Positions 1 through 6,192 of a stretch of 64,000 nt of DNA are shown here, in pieces (within the stretch, counting starts at the first letter, position 1; each line of letters starts with the position of its first letter). The position numbers were made by a program, and so were the translations under genes. The notes beneath the pieces were generated by a model. That model saw only the letters and a list, made by a program, of their open reading frames with translations, made no database searches and was not told the origin of the DNA. This DNA is from Tissierellia bacterium. Lineage in GTDB: Bacteria; Bacillota; Clostridia; Tissierellales; Peptoniphilaceae. The stretch lies in NCBI GenBank assembly GCA_030529425.1, contig JAUMWX010000002.1, forward strand, positions 210,187-274,186. The letters are read 5' to 3'.

Positions 1-194
1 GTAAAATTTGTTTCTACTAATTGTATGAATTTTCTACGAGCGTTTTTATCATTAAGATTTTTTTGCGCCGGTAAAGATTCTCTTTTCTTTTTTGATCTAC
101 TTTTTGTATTTGTTTTCAATATATTTACTTGATATATATCTATCTCTAAATATTTATCTCCGCAGTATATTTTCTTTTCTCTATATCTGTTCAT
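1..194 (-). CDS. Rolling-circle-type replication protein, N-terminal fragment (runs off window)
   Basis: Sixty-four codons are visible, beginning MNRYREKKIYCGDKYLEIDI and then a basic stretch rich in Lys, Ser and Arg. The start is an ATG at 192-194 with GGAG eight bases upstream. The pattern (MxRYREKxxxCGxYLExDIYxV, then KSRSKK, then a QxxLNxxNAxRKxxxLxxxNF segment) matches my memory of the N-terminus of replication-associated proteins of the ORF2/G2P type in Clostridia. The catalytic part would lie outside the window, so the HUH or tyrosine motifs cannot be seen. The name is tentative. Confidence 0.45.
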   Translation of the reverse strand, partial: MNRYREKKIYCGDKYLEIDIYQVNILKTNTKSRSKKKRESLPAQKNLNDKNARRKFIQLVETNF

Positions 195-282
195 ATATCA
201 CTCCATATGTCCTAAGAAATAATACCCATTACGAGCTCACAAAAGGCTAAGTTCTAGCCTTTTGATATTGCTTTAATATTTA

Positions 283-330
283 AAAAGTGATATAATTTAT
301 ATAGGTTTTAGGGTGATTTATATCACTTTT
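283..330 (-). terminator. Inverted repeat / terminator after the 343-723 gene
   Basis: A perfect 13-bp inverted repeat (AAAAGTGATATAA at 283-295 and its complement at 318-330) follows a smaller hairpin at 333-350 that includes the stop codon of the upstream gene. Read on the minus strand the stem ends in a T-run, as in an intrinsic terminator. A second weak stem (AAAAGGCTA/TAGCCTTTT) lies at 241-262. Nothing else is seen between 195 and 342. Confidence 0.55.
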
Positions 331-342
331 GGAGATGTTTTT

Positions 343-723
343 TTACATCTCTTTTTTTTGTTCTCTTATAATTTCATCAAGTCTCATTAATGTTAAAATT
401 GCGTTTGCAATCTCTTCCTTCAATTCTTCTTTTTTATTTGATAATGCTTTTTTTGAAATTGATGATTGTATCTCTTCCAAATTAGATATAGTTGTTAATA
501 TCTCTTTGTCCGTTTCATTAGTATCTTGACTTTCTGAAATCTCTATACGACTAACAGGAACTATTAATACTGAATTCTCATTGTAATCTAACAATGATGC
601 ATAAGCTTTAAATCCGTTCTCACTTTTTCTAAAACTTAATTCGCTAATTTTTTTAAATTTTATTCCGTTAAAAGTTACACTTCTTTCATTCGATAAATAT
701 TCTTTTGCTTCGTTTACATTCAT
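343..723 (-). CDS. Hypothetical element protein, 126 aa
   Basis: I do not recognise this protein. The first half is mixed strand/helix, and the last 60 residues are strongly charged and probably form a coiled coil (many Glu, Lys and Leu, ending REQKKEM). The chosen start is the ATG at 721-723, with GGTGAT a few bases upstream. A TTG twelve bases further upstream also keeps the frame open. It follows the small membrane gene at 729-908 closely and probably belongs to the same early transcript, ahead of the replication gene. Confidence 0.7.
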   Translation of the reverse strand: MNVNEAKEYLSNERSVTFNGIKFKKISELSFRKSENGFKAYASLLDYNENSVLIVPVSRIEISESQDTNETDKEILTTISNLEEIQSSISKKALSNKKEELKEEIANAILTLMRLDEIIREQKKEM

Positions 724-728
724 TTTTA

Positions 729-908
729 TCACCAATTTTTATAAGCCCAGTAAAAAAGGATCATTGCTGGGATTGCTAGTGCCTCTCCGCCGACTGCCGT
801 ATAACCCCTTTCGAGTGTCGCAGTATAATTCAATATTGTCTGAACTACAGAAAGTAGCACAAGCTGCATCAAATAAATGTTGTCTGTCTTTCTTTTTATT
901 TCTTTCAT
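729..908 (-). CDS. Small membrane protein, 59 aa, shared by both elements
   Basis: An ATG at 906-908 follows a GAAGGAAAG ribosome site. The 59-residue product has one or two hydrophobic segments and ends in a YKNW motif. The protein at 34856-35035 in prophage 2 has the same length and the same C-terminal pattern (RGYxAxGGExxxIPAxxLFYxxYKNW). The family is unknown to me. Conserved length, motif and position in the early region of two different elements support a real gene. Confidence 0.75.
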   Translation of the reverse strand: MKEIKRKTDNIYLMQLVLLSVVQTILNYTATLERGYTAVGGEALAIPAMILFYWAYKNW

Positions 909-929
909 CTTTCCTTCTTCCTTTCTTTT

Positions 930-1274
930 TTATGTTTTAGATCTAGCTTTTATTGCTTCACTCTTTATCGCTTCTTCAACTTCTTTAATGCTATAAAAAA
1001 CCGTCTTCCCATCTAGCTGATACCTTTTTAGACCATGTCTTTCAAATTTATAGATCCTCTCCGGACTTAATTTGTACATCTTCAAAATTATCTTTTGTTT
1101 GACTAAATCTTGACTGCCATATAATCTGATAACAGATAAATTATCAGATATGTTTTCTAACTCCTGTTCATCAAGCTTTTTAGATATTTCAAGAGTCTCT
1201 AAAACTTTGTTTGCGATTTCTTCTATCAATTCACTCGGATTTAACTGTATGCTTATCGGAGTACTAATATTCAT
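930..1274 (-). CDS. Winged-helix DNA-binding protein, excisionase-like, 114 aa
   Basis: The N-terminal half is helical. The C-terminal half (about residues 60-105) reads like a MerR/excisionase-type winged helix, with a segment LSPERIYKFERHGLKRYQLD followed by a short wing and the helix KEVEEAIKSEAIKARSK. It stands in the place where prophage 2 has its own excisionase-like gene (35199-35384), just downstream of the cro-like gene, so a role in excision or early control is likely. That role is inferred from position and fold. The ribosome site GGGAGGTGATT precedes the start codon. Confidence 0.65.
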   Translation of the reverse strand: MNISTPISIQLNPSELIEEIANKVLETLEISKKLDEQELENISDNLSVIRLYGSQDLVKQKIILKMYKLSPERIYKFERHGLKRYQLDGKTVFYSIKEVEEAIKSEAIKARSKT

Positions 1275-1301
1275 TTAATCACCTCCCTTTTTTCGTTATT
1301 T

Positions 1302-1319
1302 TGTCTAACATGTTGTACA
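1302..1319. promoter_or_regulatory. Operator of element 1, site O1
   Basis: The 18-mer TGTCTAACATGTTGTACA is a near-perfect palindrome (TGTnnAACATGTTnnACA). It lies between the cro-like gene and the excisionase-like gene. The same motif recurs at 1528-1545 and, weaker, at 1570-1587. Confidence 0.65.
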
Positions 1320-1321
1320 TT

Positions 1322-1513
1322 TTAGTTAAAAAAAATGTCTGTAATCTCCATTTCTAGAGCGTTAGCTAACGAAATAAGCGTAGAAGATTTTACATCCATT
1401 GCTTTTTGATTTTCTAGCGAACTTATTGTAGTCCTTGAAACCCCAGATTTTAGCGATAGTTCTTCTTGCGATATCCCCTTATTTTCTCTGACTTCTTTTA
1501 ATTTGTTATTCAT
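1322..1513 (-). CDS. Cro-like helix-turn-helix repressor, 63 aa
   Basis: The whole protein is one XRE-type helix-turn-helix domain. It contains the Q-E-E-L-S-x-K-S-G-V-S-R-x-T-I-S-x-L-E-N core typical of the family, then a helical tail ending DIFFN. It is divergent from the S24 repressor at 1644-2327, and the two share a control region with three operators. A Cro-type role (early gene switch) is inferred from this arrangement. The start codon at 1511-1513 follows GGAGGAAGT. Confidence 0.85.
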   Translation of the reverse strand: MNNKLKEVRENKGISQEELSLKSGVSRTTISSLENQKAMDVKSSTLISLANALEMEITDIFFN

Positions 1514-1527
1514 TACTTCCTCCTATA

Positions 1528-1545
1528 TGTCTAACCTGTTGTACA
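1528..1545. promoter_or_regulatory. Operator of element 1, site O2
   Basis: TGTCTAACCTGTTGTACA differs from O1 by one base. It lies just downstream of the -10 element of the leftward promoter (1547-1575), so binding would block the cro-like gene. Confidence 0.65.
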
Positions 1546-1546
1546 T

Positions 1547-1575
1547 AGTTTACACCTCTATATTTTTTTTGTCAA
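1547..1575 (-). promoter_or_regulatory. Leftward early promoter of element 1
   Basis: On the minus strand, TTGACA (1575-1570) and TAAACT (1552-1547) are separated by exactly 17 bases. The promoter faces the cro-like gene. Operator-like site O3 (1570-1587) overlaps the -35 box and O2 lies just downstream. Confidence 0.65.
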
Positions 1576-1587
1576 CCCTGTTGTGCG
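1570..1587. promoter_or_regulatory. Operator-like site O3 of element 1
   Basis: TGTCAACCCTGTTGTGCG is a weaker relative of O1 and O2. It overlaps the -35 box of the leftward promoter. Confidence 0.5.
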
Positions 1588-1593
1588 AAAAAT

Positions 1594-1624
1594 TTGAAAT
1601 ATTGTACAATGTATTGTACAATAT
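1594..1624 (+). promoter_or_regulatory. Repressor promoter of element 1 with a doubled TTGTACAA palindrome
   Basis: TTGAAA (1594-1599) and TACAAT (1617-1622) have a 17-base spacer. The palindrome TTGTACAA occurs twice, at 1602-1609 and 1614-1621, twelve bases apart, inside this promoter. It could be an extra operator for autoregulation. The transcript leader would be very short. Confidence 0.5.
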
Positions 1625-1643
1625 TTTTAAGAAAGGAGTTGCT

Positions 1644-2327
1644 ATGAATACTTTAGGTGATATTATAAAAAAATATAGACTAGCTAACAACTTATCAATG
1701 GATGATTTTGCAACTCTTAGCGGACTTAGCAAATCTTATATTTCAATTTTAGAAAAAAATAAACACCCCCGTACGGGGAATCCTATTACCCCTACTCTTG
1801 AGACTTGCTATTCCGTTGCTAAAGGAATGAATTTAGATATTAATGATATTCTTGAACAAATTGGGGAACAATTAATAAAGGTTAATGTATCAGCTAAGTC
1901 AGACGAGATTGATTTAAATAAAATACCAGGAATAATTCCTTTACATAAATCAAGAAGAATCCCAATTCTTGGAGTAATAGCGTGTGGATCTCCAATTTGG
2001 GCAGAAGAGAATATTGAAGGATATTTCATAATAGATAATATTATTGCAGCAGATTTTTCTTTGTATGCCAAGGGAGATAGCATGAAAGATGCAAACATTA
2101 ATGACGGTGATTTAGTTTTTTTAAGAAGAACTCCGGATGTTGATGATGGATCAATAGCTGCTGTATTAATTGATAATGAAGCAACGCTTAAAAAAGTGTA
2201 TAAAACAGATAATGAACTGATACTTCAACCTTGTAATTCATCTTACAAACCTCTTGTTATAACAAATGAACATGATGTTATGATTTTAGGTGAAATGGTA
2301 GGAGTGTATAGTGCAAGAAATAAATAG
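1644..2327 (+). CDS. CI/LexA-type repressor with S24 autoprotease domain, 227 aa
   Basis: The N-terminus (residues 1-70) is an XRE helix-turn-helix (SMDDFATLSGLSKSYISILE). The C-terminus is a peptidase S24 domain with the nucleophile Ser in KGDSM and the general base Lys in EATLKK. The cleavage region reads ILGVIACGSP, so the scissile bond would be Cys-Gly rather than the usual Ala-Gly. The start at 1644 follows GAAAGGAG; a longer open frame from 1503 has no ribosome site and crosses the operators. It probably represses the early promoter and is cleaved after RecA activation. Confidence 0.9.
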   Translation: MNTLGDIIKKYRLANNLSMDDFATLSGLSKSYISILEKNKHPRTGNPITPTLETCYSVAKGMNLDINDILEQIGEQLIKVNVSAKSDEIDLNKIPGIIPLHKSRRIPILGVIACGSPIWAEENIEGYFIIDNIIAADFSLYAKGDSMKDANINDGDLVFLRRTPDVDDGSIAAVLIDNEATLKKVYKTDNELILQPCNSSYKPLVITNEHDVMILGEMVGVYSARNK

Positions 2328-2375
2328 AGTTAATAAAGCTTCGTGCTTTAAATATATTTTTTATGGAGGAATGAT

Positions 2376-2714
2376 ATGAAGAAAAACAAATTGAGCTTAA
2401 TAGCTCTAATACTAGGAGTTATATCTCTTGCGTTGATAAGTTCTGCCTTGTTCGGGAGTAGAGCTAATGGAGATGCTCAAAAAATAGGAGAAGCAATCGG
2501 AAAGGCTATCGTGCTTCCGTCTGCTATATGTACTTTTGTAGCTGTATTATTAAATGCTATAGGCTATTTTACTGTAAATAAAACTCTAACATTAATATCT
2601 GCAATTTTTTATGTATTAGCTTTAGTATTAATGCCTTTATGGGGATTTTTAGGAATTCCTAGCATGATATTACAATTTATTGCATATAGCAAAATAAAGA
2701 AAGGTCTTGATTAA
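2376..2714 (+). CDS. Small membrane protein of element 1, 112 aa
   Basis: There are three hydrophobic segments: residues 7-28, 45-68 and 72-105, the last probably two short helices. The tail SKIKKGLD is basic. A glycine-rich stretch (SRANGDAQKIGEAIGKAI) lies between the first two segments. I do not know the family. It lies between the repressor and a lipoprotein and is transcribed with them, so it is likely expressed in the lysogen. GGAGGAATG precedes the start. Confidence 0.7.
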   Translation: MKKNKLSLIALILGVISLALISSALFGSRANGDAQKIGEAIGKAIVLPSAICTFVAVLLNAIGYFTVNKTLTLISAIFYVLALVLMPLWGFLGIPSMILQFIAYSKIKKGLD

Positions 2715-2715
2715 A

Positions 2716-3342
2716 ATGAAAAAATTATTAGCATTATTTTTATCCGTTGTTGTAGTTTTATCGGCTTGCGGAAATGAAGATGAACTTGAAAAAGATTTAA
2801 AAAAAGAAAATGCGGAACTTAAAAGAGAAAATGAAGATTTGAAAAAAGAAAATGATAAATTAAAATCTTCACTTTCTGAATTTACAAATAAGGAAGAGCA
2901 AACAAAAAAGAAAGAAGAGAATGCTGAAAAGGCAGCTGCTCGAACAGAATTTAAAGTTGGTGAAACTTGGGAAGTTCCCGGAGAATGGAAATTAACAGTT
3001 ACCGGTGCGGAAGTTTCTGAAGATAGAAATCAGTTTAGTAAAGATAATCCTGCTGAAGTCATTAAAGTTACTTATAGTTATGAAAATTTAGGACACAAAA
3101 AGACATTCCAAGATTTATTTATGACACCTTCAACATGTATTGATGAGAAAGGAGAAATAGCATCCACATATCCTATCTCAACTAATCCGCCACACCCAAC
3201 TCCTATAGGAGCTAAAACTGTAGATGCTCAAGAGGCATACGGACTAAACAATGCAAGTAAAACTGTGAAGATTATGTTTGAGAAAAGAGATAATAACAAC
3301 GAAGAACATGTAGCAACTTTTATAGTTCCTGTAAATAAGTAA
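2716..3342 (+). CDS. Prophage-encoded lipoprotein with coiled coil and DUF4352/DUF5067-like domain, 208 aa
   Basis: The signal peptide ends in the lipobox LSAC, so Cys21 or nearby would be lipidated. Residues 24-80 are a long charged coiled coil of repeated Lys/Glu/Asn/Leu heptads. The C-terminal 120 residues look like the immunoglobulin-like DUF4352/DUF5067 fold seen in Gram-positive lipoproteins (GETWEVPGEWKLTVTGAEVS start, conserved aromatic and Gly positions). The ATG at 2716 is preferred over a TTG nine bases upstream. A lysogenic surface role, for example exclusion of other phages, is only inference from its place between repressor and integrase. Confidence 0.75.
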   Translation: MKKLLALFLSVVVVLSACGNEDELEKDLKKENAELKRENEDLKKENDKLKSSLSEFTNKEEQTKKKEENAEKAAARTEFKVGETWEVPGEWKLTVTGAEVSEDRNQFSKDNPAEVIKVTYSYENLGHKKTFQDLFMTPSTCIDEKGEIASTYPISTNPPHPTPIGAKTVDAQEAYGLNNASKTVKIMFEKRDNNNEEHVATFIVPVNK

Positions 3343-3538
3343 GAAAATATATTAAAAGTAAATATTTCTACCGTGAGTAGACATTTGTCAAATATATTTA
3401 ATGAAGGCGAATTAGATGAGAAACTGGTTATTGCAAAAAATGCAATAACCACTCAACATGGTGCAATAGCTGATAAAACACAAAAAAATAGAATCTGATT
3501 TTGATAAATTTACTAAAAGTTTGAAAGAAAAGAATTAA
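3343..3538 (+). pseudogene. Remnant of a RhuM-family (virulence RhuM/DNA-binding) gene
   Basis: In one frame (3343-3498) the translation reads NISTVSRHLSNIFNEGELDE, then a segment with TTQHGAI and KTQ, which is typical of the N-terminal half of RhuM-family proteins. It then stops at 3496-3498. In another frame, 3491-3538 gives SDFDKFTKSLKEKN, which resembles the C-terminal end of the same family. The middle of about 200 residues is missing. No start codon with a ribosome site is present. This is what an internal deletion would leave. Confidence 0.55.
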
Positions 3539-3577
3539 ATATAAAAAAGTCCCCTATTTCAAAACGATATAACAAAA

Positions 3578-3609
3578 AAGCCCTTACCAGGTGAGAGTGG
3601 TAAGGACTT
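3578..3609 (-). terminator. Stem-loop upstream of integrase 1
   Basis: CCTTACCA (3582-3589) pairs with TGGTAAGG (3598-3605), extended by AAG/CTT. The loop is GGTGAGAG. On the minus strand it ends in a T-run (complement of the A-run at 3573-3579), so it could stop leftward transcription. A similar stem at 37029-37055 precedes integrase 2, so it may instead be part of the integrase leader. Confidence 0.5.
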
Positions 3610-3612
3610 CAA

Positions 3613-3699
3613 ATGCGAGCATATTTCTATACTCTATGCGTACAACAAATAGATTATAACATATGCTCTTCTTATAATACAAGAAAGGAGCATTTTTTT
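3613..3699 (+). promoter_or_regulatory. Integrase 1 leader with alternative hairpins (proposed RNA switch)
   Basis: Strand A GAGCATAT (3617-3624) is complementary to strand B ATATGCTC (3661-3668). The B segment ATGCTC (3663-3668) is also complementary to GAGCAT (3688-3693), which overlaps the ribosome site AAGAAAGGAG (3681-3690). Pairing A with B frees the ribosome site; pairing B with C hides it. Integrase 2 has the same design with different bases (see 37068-37146). Confidence 0.55.
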
Positions 3700-4809
3700 A
3701 TGGCAATTAAAAGCTACATAGATAAAGACGGAAAAAAGAAATATAAATTTAATGTATATTTGGGAATCGATCCTTTAACCGGCAAGAAGAAATACACAAA
3801 TCGAAAAGGGTTTACATCGGAAAAACAGGCAAAAATTGAGATCTCAAAACTTCAACTGGGGCTTCAAGAAATCAATAAAAAACAACCAACTTTTAAAATT
3901 GTTTATAGAGACTGGTTTGAAATTTACAAAGATACGGTGAAAGCTTCAACGCTTGCAAGAACAGAAGACGCATTTAGAGTTCATATTATCCCTACTTTTG
4001 GTGAATTCTTAATCGATAAAGTGACTATAAAACATTGTCAAGATTGGGTAAATAAAAAAGCTAAAGAAATAGTTAAATACAAAGAGTATTCGAATTATCT
4101 GAAGAAAGTTTTTTCTTTTGCGATTAGTCGCGGATACAGACAACATAATCCTTGTGACCATTTAATTTATCCTAAAATGATTGCTAAAAGGTCAAAAGAT
4201 ATTAATATAATTTGGACTAAAGATGAATTAAAGGCATTTCTAGATCTAGTAAAAAAAGAAAAAACATTAAAATGGTATGCTTTTTTTAGATTACTTGCAT
4301 ACACAGGAATACGTAGAGGTGAAATACTAGCCCTAGAATGGTCTGACCTGGACTTTAAGAATAAAGTCCTTACAATATCGAAAAGTCGTAAAAGAACTGC
4401 AAAAGGAGAAGTAACCGGTGATACCAAAACTGGATCCGTAAGAGATGTCGCTATAGATGCTGAGACTTTAAAAATATTACTTGAGTGGCGAAAAAAACAA
4501 TTACAAATTCAGGGAATACAAAAAATAATATTCACCAATTCAAAAAAAACTTATATATTATTAAATCACCCGCTAAAAGTATTAAATTCAATCATTGAAA
4601 AACATAATCTTAGACCAATAGATATACACAGGTTTAGACACATCCATACCACTATGATGATACTATCAAATAAATCTGAAAACTCTTTAGGGGCTATAAT
4701 GGAAAGATTAGGTCACACTGATATAAAAACCACTATGAATATATATAATCACATTATGGATGAAGAAAAAGAAGAAATATTAAATAATTACCTGGAATAT
4801 TTAAAATAA
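3700..4809 (+). CDS. Tyrosine recombinase/integrase of element 1, 369 aa
   Basis: It has the three-part layout of Tn916/phage integrases. An N-terminal arm-binding domain (residues 1-55, DKDGKKKYKFNVYLGIDP) is followed by a SAM-like core-binding domain (60-150). The catalytic domain carries Arg in TGIRRGE, His-x-x-Arg in IHRFRH, LGHTDIKTT, and the nucleophile Tyr in MNIYNHI. The start at 3700 follows AAGAAAGGAG. An upstream in-frame ATG at 3613 would add 29 residues, but it begins inside the leader hairpin. It reads towards its att core 125 bp downstream. Confidence 0.95.
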   Translation: MAIKSYIDKDGKKKYKFNVYLGIDPLTGKKKYTNRKGFTSEKQAKIEISKLQLGLQEINKKQPTFKIVYRDWFEIYKDTVKASTLARTEDAFRVHIIPTFGEFLIDKVTIKHCQDWVNKKAKEIVKYKEYSNYLKKVFSFAISRGYRQHNPCDHLIYPKMIAKRSKDINIIWTKDELKAFLDLVKKEKTLKWYAFFRLLAYTGIRRGEILALEWSDLDFKNKVLTISKSRKRTAKGEVTGDTKTGSVRDVAIDAETLKILLEWRKKQLQIQGIQKIIFTNSKKTYILLNHPLKVLNSIIEKHNLRPIDIHRFRHIHTTMMILSNKSENSLGAIMERLGHTDIKTTMNIYNHIMDEEKEEILNNYLEYLK

Positions 4810-4810
4810 A

Positions 4811-4830
4811 AGTTGTCTGAAAAGTTGTCT
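4811..4830 (+). repeat. Two direct AGTTGTCT repeats, candidate arm-type sites of integrase 1
   Basis: AGTTGTCT occurs at 4811-4818 and 4823-4830, right after the integrase stop codon. Spacing and position match the arm-type repeats bound by the N-terminal domain of this integrase class. The partner set should lie at the left end of element 1, outside the window. Confidence 0.45.
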
Positions 4831-4933
4831 ATTTTTTAAATAACATAGAACAAAGAGAAAAAAACAAATGCCGAAAATCACTAAAAATAGACATTTATCA
4901 CTAAAGAAAGACTAAGAGAAAAAGAAAGATTAA

Positions 4934-4951
4934 TCCCCACCACCCGCACCA
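4934..4951 (+). repeat. Attachment core between element 1 and prophage 2
   Basis: TCCCCACCACCCGCACCA is identical to 38272-38289; the flanking bases differ on both sides. It fits the 3' end of a tRNA: the end of the T-loop, T-stem CCCAC, acceptor CACCCGC, discriminator A and CCA. A 5' acceptor of GCGGGTG would be expected, which suits tRNA-Leu. The rest of the tRNA is absent here. Confidence 0.85.
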
Positions 4952-4965
4952 TAGAATAATTATTG

Positions 4966-5004
4966 ACGGCTTAAAACGGAAATTAACGGATTTAAGCCGT
5001 TTTT
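4966..5004 (+). terminator. Terminator at the left end of prophage 2
   Basis: ACGGCTTAAA (4966-4975) pairs with TTTAAGCCGT (4991-5000) and is followed by a T-run. In attP it would lie just past the att core, and in the lysogen it shields the prophage from integrase 1 transcription. No gene is seen in 4810-5095 apart from the att and arm sites. Confidence 0.75.
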
Positions 5005-5062
5005 ATTTATATAAATATTAACAAAAACTGTATAAACGGATATAAAGCGATACAAAAGGACA

Positions 5063-5082
5063 TTTTTGTAGTTTTTTTGTAG
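5063..5082 (+). repeat. Left arm-type repeats of prophage 2
   Basis: TTTTTGTAG occurs at 5063-5071 and 5074-5082. The same motif appears beside integrase 2 at the other end (38214-38231), which ties this left end to integrase 2. Confidence 0.5.
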
Positions 5083-5095
5083 CTTTTTATTGCAG

Positions 5096-5239
5096 TCATT
5101 GTATAGTACTTAACACCTCTTTAACCTCAATCAGAATCCGTCTAAGCTGCTTAACATTAAGCAGCTTTAAATCTTCAACGATTTCATCTTTGAAAAATTT
5201 TTTCAACTCATTAATAAAAAATTCTTTGTTGTATTTCAT
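5096..5239 (-). CDS. Small helical protein at the prophage left end, 47 aa
   Basis: An ATG at 5237-5239 follows a strong GAGGTGATT ribosome site. The product (MKYNKEFFINELKKFFKDEI...) is short, charged and helical, with a Leu/Ile pattern that suggests an amphipathic or paired helix. A TTGACA box at about 5288-5293 and a TATAAT-like box near 5258 on the minus strand could give it its own promoter. It lies downstream of the late-operon terminator, so it may be expressed in the lysogen. Its function is unknown. Confidence 0.6.
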   Translation of the reverse strand: MKYNKEFFINELKKFFKDEIVEDLKLLNVKQLRRILIEVKEVLSTIQ

Positions 5240-5415
5240 GTAATCACCTCATTTGTATTATATAAAAGTTAGAAAAATAAAAACTGTCAAGGTTATTACG
5301 GAAATTTAGTTATTTCAATGGGTCTGTTTATTAATTTACCTGATATGGTAACAAGTGGGAAATGGCTATTTTGCCCATTTTAATAGTGTTTTGTATGCTA
5401 TTTGTAAGTTGTTTT

Positions 5416-5607
5416 TTATGTTTTTCTTAACTCTTCTTTTCTTGTTTTGATCATATCTTCCAATTCTTCCAGGTCTTCAAGTGTCGCCTTATTTCTTATG
5501 AATGATCTTGCGGTCGAGCGATAACTTAAGTACTTTTTATGTTCTTTATTCTTTTCTATCCATTTTTTGTCCGCTTCTTTATTATATAAAGATTTTCTCT
5601 TTTTCAT
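5416..5607 (-). CDS. Small basic phage protein, 63 aa
   Basis: The start is the ATG at 5605-5607, preceded by GGGGGTAAAG; the longer reading from 5643 lacks a ribosome site. The sequence is highly charged, with a motif WIEKNKEHKKYLSYRSTARS followed by FIRNKATLEDLEELEDMI, a pattern I recall from small proteins of Firmicute phages and integrative elements. The function is not known. It lies beyond the lysis genes with three other very small genes. Confidence 0.65.
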   Translation of the reverse strand: MKKRKSLYNKEADKKWIEKNKEHKKYLSYRSTARSFIRNKATLEDLEELEDMIKTRKEELRKT

Positions 5608-5614
5608 TCTTTCT

Positions 5615-5707
5615 TTACCCCCAAAATAATAAATATATCCCAACTATTATTATCACCAGTCTTGTTGTTTCTAAAATTAGAAATAGTATTTCTTTTTTGT
5701 TTTTCAT
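5615..5707 (-). CDS. Putative 30-aa membrane peptide
   Basis: ATG at 5705-5707 gives MKNKKEILFLILETTRLVII and nine more residues: a basic start, then one hydrophobic helix ending in Trp-Gly. It ends eight bases before the next gene start (5607), whose ribosome site lies at its stop codon. No clear ribosome site of its own is visible, so confidence is low. Confidence 0.35.
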   Translation of the reverse strand: MKNKKEILFLILETTRLVIIIVGIYLLFWG

Positions 5708-5751
5708 TGTATTAATAGAACTAATATGATATTATCAAATTAGGTTAAGGC

Positions 5752-5868
5752 TTAAAGCCCTAACACTAATTTAATTACTGAAATCAGCGTTCCGATTTCA
5801 AGCATAAGCTTTGTAAGTTCTTGGACAATCTTACGAAGCTTTTTTATTTTCCGTTCTATTTTCCTCAC
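5752..5868 (-). CDS. Small amphipathic phage peptide, 38 aa
   Basis: From a GTG at 5866-5868 the frame gives RKIERKIKKLRKIVQELTKL followed by a hydrophobic helix (EIGTLISVIKLVLGL). A basic, then hydrophobic peptide of this kind is common near the lysis module of Firmicute phages. The GAAAGGGG ribosome site is very close to the GTG, so the exact start is uncertain. It lies just after the late terminator. Confidence 0.5.
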   Translation of the reverse strand: MRKIERKIKKLRKIVQELTKLMLEIGTLISVIKLVLGL

Positions 5869-5934
5869 CCCCTTTCTTTAATTATATATTATCATAGTAT
5901 ATGTACTATGTCAAGTGTTTTTTATAAAAATATT

Positions 5935-5960
5935 AAAAAAAGAGCGGATTTCTCCGCTCT
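5935..5960 (-). terminator. Terminator of the prophage late operon
   Basis: AGAGCGGA/TCCGCTCT (5941-5948 with 5953-5960, loop four bases) followed on the minus strand by a T-run. It lies directly after the holin gene and closes the operon that starts near 24.8 kb. Confidence 0.9.
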
Positions 5961-5968
5961 TCTCAACT

Positions 5969-6175
5969 TTACTCAACTTCAGGAATGCCCGCAACGCTTG
6001 TTAATAGCGACAATACCCCCGCAAGTGCTGATGCACTTACAACCATTACCCAGTTTACCTCTTGCAAGACTGCACTAGTTCCTATGGTCGCTACTGCTGT
6101 TTGGGCGACCGTCTTAATCGCTCTAATCCCCGCTTTTTTGAACCATTCAGTTGTGAATATTTTCTTTTCTTTCAT
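5969..6175 (-). CDS. Phage holin, Dp-1 type, 68 aa
   Basis: The sequence matches the Dp-1-like holin pattern: a short charged start (TEWFKKAGIRAIKTVAQTA), a first hydrophobic helix (TAVATIGTSAVLQ), the WVMVVSASALAGVLSLLTS helix, and the family ending VAGIPEVE. It follows the amidase gene by 17 bases and has a GGAG ribosome site. It would form the membrane lesion that lets the endolysin reach the wall. The length is usual for this family. Confidence 0.88.
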   Translation of the reverse strand: MKEKKIFTTEWFKKAGIRAIKTVAQTAVATIGTSAVLQEVNWVMVVSASALAGVLSLLTSVAGIPEVE

Positions 6176-6192
6176 TTTCTTATTCTCCTATC

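Larger units (their letters stand above)
1..4951. mobile_element. Integrated element 1, right part (left end outside window)
   Basis: Minus-strand early genes, a divergent repressor and a plus-strand tyrosine integrase are followed by an 18-bp tRNA-3'-end-like core at 4934-4951, where the element ends. Two AGTTGTCT repeats just after the integrase are candidate arm-type sites. The gene at the left edge resembles rolling-circle replication proteins rather than tailed-phage genes, so this may be a phage-plasmid, an ssDNA-phage-like element or another integrative element. Its full content cannot be judged from this window. Confidence 0.75.

Noticed and set aside
1503..1643. N-terminal extension of the element 1 repressor
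   Set aside because: It crosses promoters and operators; the ATG at 1644 has GAAAGGAG and starts exactly with the helix-turn-helix domain.
4934..4951. att core as the 3' end of tmRNA (ssrA)
   Set aside because: The implied acceptor stem GCGGGTG/CACCCGC does not fit the usual GGGG start of tmRNA; a tRNA such as tRNA-Leu fits better.
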